The translations under genes were made by a program, and so were the position numbers. A stretch of 37,868 bases of DNA from Flavobacterium sp. (GTDB lineage: Bacteria; Bacteroidota; Bacteroidia; Flavobacteriales; Flavobacteriaceae), in assembly GCA_030152225.1 (NCBI GenBank), contig JASLHL010000329.1:1-37868 (forward strand), in the 5' to 3' direction. The notes under the pieces are model-generated. The model saw only the letters and a list, made by a program, of their open reading frames with translations, was not told where the DNA came from and did not search any database. Below are positions 9,430 through 17,257 of this stretch, in pieces (within the stretch, counting starts at the first letter, position 1; every line of letters starts with the position of its first letter).

Positions 9430-10185
9430 ATGATTAAGAAACAATATGGATTAATTGGTAAAGACATCACTTATTCTTTCTCGCAAAATTATTTTACGGA
9501 GAAGTTCAAACAGTTAGGGCTTACCGACAGCGCCTATGTCAACTTCGATATGGCTAAAATTAGCGAGTTTGGCGATCTTTTAGAACGCCAAGACAACCTT
9601 AGAGGGTTAAACGTAACCATTCCGTATAAACAGGCTATTATCCCCTATTTGGACAGTCTTTCCAAAAAGGCAAGACAAATTGGGGCGGTAAACACCATCC
9701 GCATTACGAAGAAAAACAAACTAAAAGGCTATAATACGGATTGGTATGGGTTTTATCATTCACTCAAGCCCCTGCTGAAAAAGCAGCACACACAAGCGTT
9801 GATTTTAGGTACGGGAGGGTCGAGTAAGGCGGTTGAATTTGCCTTGCTCAAATTGGGCATAGCCTATAAATTCGTTAGTCGCACCAAGCAAGACAATGAA
9901 TTTACTTATGAAGACCTCAACCAAGAGATCATCACGCGTTATCCGTTAATCATTAATACAACTCCTTTGGGGACTTTTCCTCAAGTAGATGATAAGCCTG
10001 CTATTCCTTACGAATACCTGACGGAGCAACACTTAGTCTATGATTTGATCTACAACCCGGAGAAAACCACTTTCTTGCGCTTAGCCGAAGAACGTCAGGC
10101 CACCATAAAAAACGGACATGACATGTTGATCTTACAAGCAGAAAAAGCGTATAAAATATGGTCTAAGCGGTTTCAACAAGATTAA
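9430..10185 (+). CDS. aroE: Shikimate dehydrogenase AroE
   Basis: 251-residue enzyme reducing 3-dehydroshikimate to shikimate with NADPH in the shikimate pathway. The catalytic Lys67 in NVTIPYK, the paired Asp in YNTDWYGF (about residue 104), the substrate-binding SFSQNY near the N-terminus, and the dinucleotide loop GTGGSSKA (127-134) are all present. It is slightly shorter than E. coli AroE (272), as usual in this phylum. It starts just behind the terminator of the TPR gene, so its promoter may overlap that hairpin. A standalone transcript is likely. Confidence 0.93.
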   Translation: MIKKQYGLIGKDITYSFSQNYFTEKFKQLGLTDSAYVNFDMAKISEFGDLLERQDNLRGLNVTIPYKQAIIPYLDSLSKKARQIGAVNTIRITKKNKLKGYNTDWYGFYHSLKPLLKKQHTQALILGTGGSSKAVEFALLKLGIAYKFVSRTKQDNEFTYEDLNQEIITRYPLIINTTPLGTFPQVDDKPAIPYEYLTEQHLVYDLIYNPEKTTFLRLAEERQATIKNGHDMLILQAEKAYKIWSKRFQQD

Positions 10186-10254
10186 TTCTTTAAAATCAAG
10201 TTTATTTATTACGTATTAATCCCATTATTTCCTTTTACTTTAGATATTTTTTAC

Positions 10255-10262
10255 TAAATTTG
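10255..10262 (+). promoter_or_regulatory. -7 box before the DUF349 gene
   Basis: TAAATTTG matches TAnnTTTG exactly, 60 bp before the ATG at 10323. The expected -33 position (about 10233) holds a T-run instead of TTG. Confidence 0.45.
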
Positions 10263-10322
10263 AGAATATAAGAAATATCCTAATCGAGGAATATTGTTGT
10301 TAATTATAAGATTTTTATACCT

Positions 10323-12218
10323 ATGTTAGAACACAAGAATGAAAACCTGCACGAGCTAGCAGATGGACAAAATCCGGAATCAACTACCCCTAATTCTGCA
10401 CACCTTGCTGAACGAGAGAAAGCTCTAGATTCCATCACTGCATCAAATGCTGAGGAAGGCGAAGACAACGATGTACATGAGAAAAATGACATCACAATCC
10501 TAGATTATGAAAAGCTGGATATGGAACAACTCACTACAGAGTTGGAGAAGCTTATTCACGCGTATAAAATCACAAATATCAAAGATATTGTCGAAGATAT
10601 TAAAAAAGAATTCTATCGACAGTTTACTGATTTTATAGACGAGAAAAAAGAAGCTTTCTTAGAAGAAAATCCCGATGCAACAGCCAGTGATTTTGACTAT
10701 AACTTCCCATTAAAAGCAACTTTTGACGCCTTATACCACGACTTCAAGTCGAAGAAAAATGCGTATTACAAAGAATTGCAAAATAATTTAACGGTAAACT
10801 TAAACAAGCGCATTGCGATTATTGATCGCATTAAAGACCTTGTTGACACCAGTGAAAACAAAACAGATGCCCTAAAACTATTAGGTGATCTTCGCGATGA
10901 ATGGAAAAATGCAGGACCTATTCCCAAAGATAAATACAATCACGTTTGGAATAACTATCACTTCCATATCGAGCGTTTTTACGATCAATTGCATTTAGAT
11001 CGAGAGTCTCGAGATTTAGATTTCAAATACAATCTGGATCAAAAGCAAAAAATAATTGTAAGAGCTGAAGAATTACTTCATGAAGATGATGTAATCAAAG
11101 CCTTTAGAGAGCTTCAAACCTTACACCGTATTTGGAGAGAAGAAATTGGCCCCGTAGATCGCGAAATCAGAGAGGAAATCTGGGAAAAATTTAGCGATCT
11201 AACCAAACAATTACACGATAAACGCGAATTGTTATTTGAAAATTTAAGAGAAGGAGAAAAAGAAAACCTCGGACTAAAAGTTCAAGTGATCAGTCAAATC
11301 GATATCTTATCCAAACAGGATATTACCTCCCATACCCAATGGCAAAAAGAAATTAAAAAAGTAGAAGAATTGCGCAATCACTTCTTCTCTATTGGTAAAG
11401 TCCCTCAAGAAAATAATGAAGAAGTCTGGAACTTGTTCAAATTAGCAACGAGAAACTTCAATACGAGTAAGAATAAATTCTACAAAGACCTCAAAAAAGT
11501 TCAACAAAAGAACTATAGCGAAAAGCTAGCCTTAATCGAGAAAGCCTTAAAGTACAAAGACAGTGAGGACTACGATAAGGTGACGCCAATCATGAAGCAA
11601 ATTCAAGAGGATTGGAAGAAAATTGGACATGTACCAAGAAAGTATTCTGATCAATTGTGGAAGGATTTTAAAGATGCGTGTAACTTCTATTTCGACCGCT
11701 TACATACAGTTCGCAACAACGAAAATCAGGAAGGAAACGAAAACTACAACAAGAAGAAAGATTTCTTAGAAGAGCTTAAATCTTTTGAATTAGTGGGCGA
11801 CCACAAAACAGATTTAGAGGCTATCAAAGAAAAAATAAATACATGGAAAAACATTGGAAATGTTCCGCATAACAAGCGTTTCATTGAAGGTAAATTCAAC
11901 AAAGTGCTGGATATTTTATTTGATAAACTAAGCTTGAGTAAAAGAGAAGCCGAATCAATGAAATTTTCAAATCGCTTGGATGATTTACTAGAATCCAATG
12001 ACAAACGAAAATTACAACAAGAAGCTATCTTTATTCAACGCAAAATTGAAGAGCTTCACAGTAATATCTTACAGCTAGAAAATAACCTAGCCTATGTGTC
12101 TAATGCCACCAAAGACAATCCTCTTGTAAAAGAAGTGTACAAAAACATTGATAAATACAGAGATGAATTGAAAATTTGGGGAGACAAACTACAACAGATT
12201 AGAAATCTTGATGCATAA
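10323..12218 (+). CDS. DUF349 helical repeat protein
   Basis: 631-residue, strongly charged, almost entirely alpha-helical protein with repeated DUF349 modules. Each module has the W+ signature pattern, for example LRDEWKNAGPIPKDKYNHVWNN, LHRIWREEIGPVDREIREEIW, and QIQEDWKKIGHVPRKYSDQLWKDF, giving about five repeats from residue 180 to 560. The first 60 residues are acidic and low-complexity. No signal peptide is present. In Bacteroidota such proteins are common single-copy genes of unknown function. The gene has its own promoter-like box and ends in a strong hairpin terminator. Confidence 0.9.
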   Translation: MLEHKNENLHELADGQNPESTTPNSAHLAEREKALDSITASNAEEGEDNDVHEKNDITILDYEKLDMEQLTTELEKLIHAYKITNIKDIVEDIKKEFYRQFTDFIDEKKEAFLEENPDATASDFDYNFPLKATFDALYHDFKSKKNAYYKELQNNLTVNLNKRIAIIDRIKDLVDTSENKTDALKLLGDLRDEWKNAGPIPKDKYNHVWNNYHFHIERFYDQLHLDRESRDLDFKYNLDQKQKIIVRAEELLHEDDVIKAFRELQTLHRIWREEIGPVDREIREEIWEKFSDLTKQLHDKRELLFENLREGEKENLGLKVQVISQIDILSKQDITSHTQWQKEIKKVEELRNHFFSIGKVPQENNEEVWNLFKLATRNFNTSKNKFYKDLKKVQQKNYSEKLALIEKALKYKDSEDYDKVTPIMKQIQEDWKKIGHVPRKYSDQLWKDFKDACNFYFDRLHTVRNNENQEGNENYNKKKDFLEELKSFELVGDHKTDLEAIKEKINTWKNIGNVPHNKRFIEGKFNKVLDILFDKLSLSKREAESMKFSNRLDDLLESNDKRKLQQEAIFIQRKIEELHSNILQLENNLAYVSNATKDNPLVKEVYKNIDKYRDELKIWGDKLQQIRNLDA

Positions 12219-12247
12219 AAAAAGCTGGTTTTCAACCAGCTTTTTTT
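12217..12247. terminator. Intrinsic terminator between convergent genes
   Basis: 14-bp stem (AAAAAAAGCTGGTT with AACCAGCTTTTTTT) and a 3-nt loop. The A and T runs on both sides allow it to act in both directions. It overlaps the end of the DUF349 stop codon. Confidence 0.85.
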
Positions 12248-12254
12248 ATGTTAT

Positions 12255-12331
12255 GGGAGAAGGGAAATGGGTATATGAACCACTCCCATTTCCACTCACC
12301 ATTCACCACGTACCACTTACCACTTACCATT
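12255..12331. repeat. 7-nt tandem array between convergent genes, orientation flips in the middle
   Basis: Eleven units in an unbroken 7-nt register. The first three are G-rich on the plus strand (GGGAGAA, GGGAAAT, GGGTATA), the rest C-rich (CACCATT, CACCACG, TACCACT twice, TACCATT), so the G-rich strand swaps. GGAAATGGG (12264) and CCCATTTCC (12285) form an inverted repeat at the flip. The C-rich half supplies the stop codon and last residues of the minus-strand gene ending at 12317. Confidence 0.8.
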
Positions 12332-13522
12332 CACTCCTTTCCAAACCCCGATCAATCCCAAGGGCAAAAACAGAGAAAACCAAAACAGCAGTATTGCATT
12401 AGCCCCACTATCGAGGAGTAAAGTGCTAAAAAACTGTTGGATTCCTTGGAGTCCCAATAAAGCTTCTGTAGAAATAAAGCCAATCAACAAACTGATACAG
12501 CCTGCTTTGGTCCAAAAATTCAAGGCTAATTTTCCCTCTTGTAGTAAGAGTGCAATTCCTAAGGCAGTAAAAATACCCAACATATTCAAGTGGATGAAGC
12601 CGACGATCCAGCTTCTCAATCCAAGCAAAGAGGTTGCGACACTTTCGATCAGCGTTAGGATCTGAATACCGATTCGCATGACTAAACAAACGCCAACAAA
12701 AAGTAAGAGTCCTTTAACTAAGGGGATCGTTACTATTTGTTTTTCTCTGAGTTTACGGTATAAAGGCCACATAAAATATCCCATAGCTCCTGTTTGCAAC
12801 AACACCCCTACTCCATTGATATAGTAGAATATAGGCGCTTCAATATACCAGCTTACTGCTAAGGCATAGGTCAATACGACCGACGTAATCCACAACCCAT
12901 AAAAGCGATAAAACAGCTGCTGATCCATGGCTTGTGGAAATACTTTCGCAAACAAAAGTGCGAGAAAAGCAGTAAAAAACCAGCCATCAAATTGAAAGTG
13001 CAGAAAGAATTGAATACACAGTTGAAAAAAGATAGCTGCTTTGCCCATCATTCCAATGGCTGGACCTAAGAACCAGACCCCTAAGGTAGAAAAGAGCATA
13101 AAAAACAGGGCTGTTTTCACCAAAAGAGCCAGCTGTTTATTAGCCACGGTATTAAACTTCCAAAGGCGATAAACAAAGGCATAGGAACACAAAATATGGA
13201 GGGTGGAAAAGAATATCGAAGGCGCCGCATACCCTTGAAAGGGAAACGTCAGGGCCATACCGACAACCGCAACCTGTGTCAACCAAAACAACCGCTGGTA
13301 AAAACGAGTTTCTGTGGGGGTATTGGGTGTAAAATGCGCAACGAACAACACATAGACCAACAGGTACAACCAACCCAATAAAGCAATATGAGAATGGGCG
13401 TGTAAAACATATAAAAAGGTTAACCCCTCAAGGGGGAAAACAAAAGTGCTACGCAATAAAACCCCAAACAATGCAGCAATTAAAAAATTGAAAAAGAGAA
13501 TCCTGTAGTAGATGGGTTTCAT
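12317..13522 (-). CDS. Multi-span membrane protein, heme-copper oxidase subunit I-like/NnrS-like
   Basis: 401 residues with about 11-12 hydrophobic segments. The second segment contains LHAHSHIALLGW, and a further GWFFTAF segment is preceded by HFQFDG. His-rich membrane helices of this sort suggest a haem- or metal-binding protein distantly like cytochrome oxidase subunit I or NnrS. I recall homologues in flavobacteria annotated only as hypothetical, and I cannot name a function. The C-terminal residues VNGKW and the stop codon are written by a 7-nt repeat array, so the native C-terminus may have been altered. It is convergent with the DUF349 gene. No partner oxidase subunits or assembly genes are adjacent. 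Confidence 0.75.
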   Translation of the reverse strand: MKPIYYRILFFNFLIAALFGVLLRSTFVFPLEGLTFLYVLHAHSHIALLGWLYLLVYVLFVAHFTPNTPTETRFYQRLFWLTQVAVVGMALTFPFQGYAAPSIFFSTLHILCSYAFVYRLWKFNTVANKQLALLVKTALFFMLFSTLGVWFLGPAIGMMGKAAIFFQLCIQFFLHFQFDGWFFTAFLALLFAKVFPQAMDQQLFYRFYGLWITSVVLTYALAVSWYIEAPIFYYINGVGVLLQTGAMGYFMWPLYRKLREKQIVTIPLVKGLLLFVGVCLVMRIGIQILTLIESVATSLLGLRSWIVGFIHLNMLGIFTALGIALLLQEGKLALNFWTKAGCISLLIGFISTEALLGLQGIQQFFSTLLLDSGANAILLFWFSLFLPLGLIGVWKGVNGKW

Positions 13523-13673
13523 GATTGACGCAATAAAAATAGGCTATACTAAGGTAAGAATCTTCTGTTGGACGTGAAAATTTAACCTCAACTTTCTCCA
13601 CCAAAAATATCGTCTCTTGATCGTTATTCCCCCTTTATCTGGACTCATTTTTTTGCCTTTCTCTTCAATAAAT

Positions 13674-13703
13674 ACATAAAAAAAGAGGTTGTTTGCACAA
13701 CCT
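13674..13703 (-). terminator. Terminator of the TonB/esterase operon
   Basis: On the minus strand a GAGGTTGTG / CAACCTC stem with a short AT-rich loop is followed by TTTTTTTATG. It lies 33 nt past the stop of the YncE-like gene. Confidence 0.8.
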
Positions 13704-13735
13704 CCTTCTTCCAATTTAAAATCTTACGTATCAAC

Positions 13736-14761
13736 TTACAATTGGATTTTACTTACAATATCTCCATTGGTATCTATTTGAGGTTCTTTCCCCTCTTCTT
13801 TCGGCATACGTTTGGTTTTATTCGTTACATAGGCTATTCCTGTTTTTGGATGTACTGCCACGGTATTCGGGTGTGATCCCGTTTCTAATTCCGCTACTAC
13901 AGCATAGGTTTTCCCATCTACAATAGCCGTTTTTCCGCTTTCTCTATTGGCTAATACAATTTTATTTGCCGTTGGTGCATACTTCACCCCTAACGATCCG
14001 CCTTTAAACTTTACCACTTGTAAAAGCTCACCTGAATCTGCATCAAGTACCGTTAATCCCGTAGATGAATTGGTTACGAATAATCGTCTTCCAGCCTCAT
14101 CAATCGCCACGTTAATTGGGCTTTCACCTCCTGAAGCAAACTTTTTCACTACTTTTTTACTTTTAGGGTCAATGATAATCACTTCATTGGTTCCCATATT
14201 GGTAGCATAAAGCTTGTTTGTTTTCGTATCAAAAGCAAGTCCTGCTGTGTAAATCCCTGTATTTTCGATATACCCTTCTAACTCATCTTTGGCTCCATTA
14301 ATAACCCAAACTTTCCCCTCTTCTTGTGTATCGGAAGCGTAAATCGTATTGGTCTTTTCGTCAATGGCGATTTCTCTATTGTGGCCACTCTCATTTGTTC
14401 CTGCGATCACTTTTACTGCACCCGATTTCAGGTCTACCACCGTAATTGCATTGGTAATCGTATTGGTTCCGTACAATTTTTGCGTTTTCTCATTGACAGC
14501 AATGCCAAACACAGGATTTCCCTGTACGTTGAATTCTTTTTCTACCGCTAGTGTCGTTCCATTTAATTTATAGATGATCCCTTCTTTGTTTTTAAAATCA
14601 ACCACAGAGGCAACATATACTCCATTGTCAACACTATTATAGGCTAATTCATACAGTCCTTTTCCAACTTTTGTACTTTTGTCAATCGTTTGTGCAACTG
14701 CTGTAGTAGAAAGTGCTAGTAAGCAAGCACCTGCTAAGGTAATTTGTTTTGTGTATTTCAT
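13736..14761 (-). CDS. YncE-like secreted beta-propeller protein
   Basis: 341 residues with a Sec signal peptide (about 1-23, ending TTAVAQ). The rest is a seven-bladed propeller of YncE type, with repeats of the form VDGKTYAVVAELETGSHPNTVAVHPKTGIAYVTN and NNAITVVDLKSG. The C-terminus is NGDIVSKIQL. Such periplasmic propellers bind ligands or DNA and have no known enzymatic step; E. coli yncE is known to be iron-regulated. It is the last gene of a four-gene minus-strand operon with a TonB receptor, 2 nt after the esterase stop, and is followed by a terminator. A ligand-holding role in siderophore or haem uptake is inferred from this position only. Confidence 0.85.
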   Translation of the reverse strand: MKYTKQITLAGACLLALSTTAVAQTIDKSTKVGKGLYELAYNSVDNGVYVASVVDFKNKEGIIYKLNGTTLAVEKEFNVQGNPVFGIAVNEKTQKLYGTNTITNAITVVDLKSGAVKVIAGTNESGHNREIAIDEKTNTIYASDTQEEGKVWVINGAKDELEGYIENTGIYTAGLAFDTKTNKLYATNMGTNEVIIIDPKSKKVVKKFASGGESPINVAIDEAGRRLFVTNSSTGLTVLDADSGELLQVVKFKGGSLGVKYAPTANKIVLANRESGKTAIVDGKTYAVVAELETGSHPNTVAVHPKTGIAYVTNKTKRMPKEEGKEPQIDTNGDIVSKIQL

Positions 14762-14763
14762 AA

Positions 14764-15960
14764 TTATTTGGTATTAAATTGATTTCTATCTAATTCGATC
14801 ATCCAGGCAAAGGCTTGTTGCCAATACCAGGCCCCGTGTTTGCCCATGGGATCTATTTTTAATTGGTAAGGCAAGGATATTTGCCCTTGTGCGTATTGAA
14901 CAAAAGCCTGCACATCTTCATCCATATGCACGACTTGGTTGACTCCTATTTTACGGTTTTCCCTTCCGCCTGCATAGAAGAAATACATTTGTTCTTGAAT
15001 CTGTTGCTGCTGTTGGGGAGTAAAATCTGCCATATACGCTTGCAGCTGTTGGTTGTCCTGCCATAGGGAAGGTGAGAAAACGCCAACTTTCCCAAAAACT
15101 TCGGGATAGGTTAGTCCGCCATATAACGAGATTAACCCACCCAGCGACCCTCCTGCGATTCCCGTGTACTCTTTTTGTTTCAAGGTGCGGTAATTCGCAT
15201 CAACATAAGGCTTTAGCGTATGAACCAAAAAGGACAAATACGCTTGACCTTCTGCTTGGGGCGTTTGACTAGTTGGAAAAAAAGCATATTCTTTTTCTCT
15301 TCTATTCTTTTCATATTCGTGATCGATTCCCACCACGATATAATGATCACCTAAGCGTTCTATTGTTTCGTCGATTCCCCATTCAACAGGTCCCAATCGC
15401 CCTTCCGAAATAGCTTCATCAAAGAGATCTTGTCCATCGTGCATATACCAAACAGGGTATTGCTGTTTGGAACTTGCATAGGCTTTAGGCAGATAAATTC
15501 GTATCGTTCGCGTTCGTTGGAGTTCGGGCATGATAAAGTTTTCCAGTACAACTAAATCATCAGGAGCTGTAGAAGCTGGATATTGATCTCGCCAAGCTTT
15601 GATGGTGTTGTTGAGGATCAAATCGCGATCGACTAGGTGATCGTGTAGATTTAGTAATCGCCCTGTAGTGGAACATTCCAGTGTTTGCCAGGATCCTCTA
15701 GTCACTTTATACTCTAATATTCCTGCTGGAATATCATGGAGAACAATACTGTAAGCTCCATGACTTCCGGGGTTGGGTTGCAGGGTATACGCTTGATCTT
15801 TTGGGTTCCATCCATTGAAGTTACCCGTAATATAAATCGCTTCGCTTGTATGGGCTGCAGCTTCAACGGTGAGGTTGATTTGCACTGAATAGCCCCTTTG
15901 AGCTTGTACTTTCATGGTTATCAATCCTATTAGTATTATTCCTAATACTTTTATCTTCAT
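14764..15960 (-). CDS. Secreted esterase with N-terminal CBM48/early-set domain (Fes/IroE-like)
   Basis: 398 residues. A signal peptide (1-20, ending KVQA) is followed by an immunoglobulin-like early-set domain with YITGNFNGWNPKD (about 44-56), then an alpha/beta-hydrolase of the esterase D/enterobactin esterase family. The nucleophile elbow is GGSLGG within GIAGGSLGGLISLYGG, DHEYEKNRREKEYAF follows VVGID, and the likely catalytic His is in GKHGAWYW near the C-terminus. Some homologues are feruloyl or xylan esterases, others (Fes, IroE, PfeE) hydrolyse trilactone siderophores. Neighbouring TonB receptor and DUF4374 lipoprotein favour the siderophore reading, acting in the periplasm to release iron. 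Confidence 0.85.
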   Translation of the reverse strand: MKIKVLGIILIGLITMKVQAQRGYSVQINLTVEAAAHTSEAIYITGNFNGWNPKDQAYTLQPNPGSHGAYSIVLHDIPAGILEYKVTRGSWQTLECSTTGRLLNLHDHLVDRDLILNNTIKAWRDQYPASTAPDDLVVLENFIMPELQRTRTIRIYLPKAYASSKQQYPVWYMHDGQDLFDEAISEGRLGPVEWGIDETIERLGDHYIVVGIDHEYEKNRREKEYAFFPTSQTPQAEGQAYLSFLVHTLKPYVDANYRTLKQKEYTGIAGGSLGGLISLYGGLTYPEVFGKVGVFSPSLWQDNQQLQAYMADFTPQQQQQIQEQMYFFYAGGRENRKIGVNQVVHMDEDVQAFVQYAQGQISLPYQLKIDPMGKHGAWYWQQAFAWMIELDRNQFNTK

Positions 15961-15964
15961 CTTT

Positions 15965-17254
15965 TTACTTTCTATTCACTTTAAATAATCCTTGAGGTTT
16001 GCCTCCTTTTCCGATCGCAATCGCTGGTTTGGCGGTTGAGAAATCGCTAGACAATTCATAGAATCCAAGCTGAGCCTCGCTTACCACACGGATAAAGCGC
16101 TTATTGTCTATTTTGGAAACCCCCAAAGCAGCAGCTGGTGTTTCAACCAAGGTTACCCCTTCAATTTGGATGGGTGTTACACTTTTGGTTTTGATATCAA
16201 TGCTTACATATTTCCAAATTGGCGTTAGATTAATGGTTTGTGGATCCGTCAAAGCAATCTCATTTACTAAGGTGATAATCTTGCCTTTCTCCACAAAAAT
16301 CGTCGAGAATTTACCTGAAGCTACTTGGCTAAATAGGGTGTTAAAATCCAATTCCCACGAAGCATCTACTTCATTAGAGCCATTTTTAATACGCGCAATT
16401 TTAGATTGATCCCCTAACCCACCAGTTTTGACTCCTTGTGTGATAAAGTACAAATCTTTATTCTCATCGAAATAATACAGCGGATTTTCATCTACAAAGG
16501 CAATATTACCTGTATTTTTTACCGTAGTATGCGCCAACCACTGACCAGATTTCAAATCGATAACCGCGAGGTGAACGTCTTTGGATACCCCATCAAACAT
16601 CCCTCCTTGTGCCCCTTGATTTTTTCCAAAGGTCACATCCGCATATAATTTATCTCCATTTACGGCGAGTAAATGCTGTCCAATCGCTCTAAAGTTTACA
16701 CCAGTCAATTGGTACTCATTTTCGATCTGTTGGATTTGTGTGGCATAATCGCCTAGTTTTCCTTTTTTCACCATAGATACCGGGTCAAAAAGCTGAATTT
16801 CAGTTGGGTTTGCTCCTTCAAAATAGTATCCTGTCAGATGATCATTGGAAAGCACAAAATTACCTGAACCTGCAATTTTCGGTTCTACTGCAATAGATTT
16901 CGTGGTATAAAACCCTTTATCATCAAAGACAAACTGCCCTAAACTACGTCCGTTATTATCGTCAAACATGCGGTACACACGATCACCATACTGACGGTAT
17001 CCGCCCATTCCACCAGATGCGGTTGTATTTCCCGTAGCATTGTCAATGGTTCCAGATGGCAACGTCGGATATCCTTTTAAGAATCCATTTTTAATTGGTC
17101 CTTTTCCCTCCGATAAGGTCATCACAAAATACATAGCCGATGTCTCCTCTGGTCCTTCTGGATCAATGGGTGTTGTACTATCATCGGAAGAACATCCTGT
17201 AAAGATGAAAGGCAAAATAAAAGCCAAGGATAGTATTCGTTTCATTGTTTTCAT
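15965..17254 (-). CDS. DUF4374-type lipoprotein
   Basis: 429-residue lipoprotein. The signal peptide ends in FIFTGC, with Cys21 for lipidation, followed by SSDDSTTP, a typical flavobacterial surface-lipoprotein linker. The remainder is rich in beta strands with propeller-like repeats (FVFDDKGFYTTKSIAVEP, LAVIDLKSGQWLAHT). It resembles the DUF4374 family, which is found beside TonB receptors for iron or haem in Bacteroidota. It lies 3 nt after the receptor gene and 4 nt before the esterase, so co-transcription is very likely. A role as surface or periplasmic ligand-binding partner of the receptor is inferred; the ligand is unknown. Confidence 0.8.
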   Translation of the reverse strand: MKTMKRILSLAFILPFIFTGCSSDDSTTPIDPEGPEETSAMYFVMTLSEGKGPIKNGFLKGYPTLPSGTIDNATGNTTASGGMGGYRQYGDRVYRMFDDNNGRSLGQFVFDDKGFYTTKSIAVEPKIAGSGNFVLSNDHLTGYYFEGANPTEIQLFDPVSMVKKGKLGDYATQIQQIENEYQLTGVNFRAIGQHLLAVNGDKLYADVTFGKNQGAQGGMFDGVSKDVHLAVIDLKSGQWLAHTTVKNTGNIAFVDENPLYYFDENKDLYFITQGVKTGGLGDQSKIARIKNGSNEVDASWELDFNTLFSQVASGKFSTIFVEKGKIITLVNEIALTDPQTINLTPIWKYVSIDIKTKSVTPIQIEGVTLVETPAAALGVSKIDNKRFIRVVSEAQLGFYELSSDFSTAKPAIAIGKGGKPQGLFKVNRK

Positions 17255-17257
17255 AGA

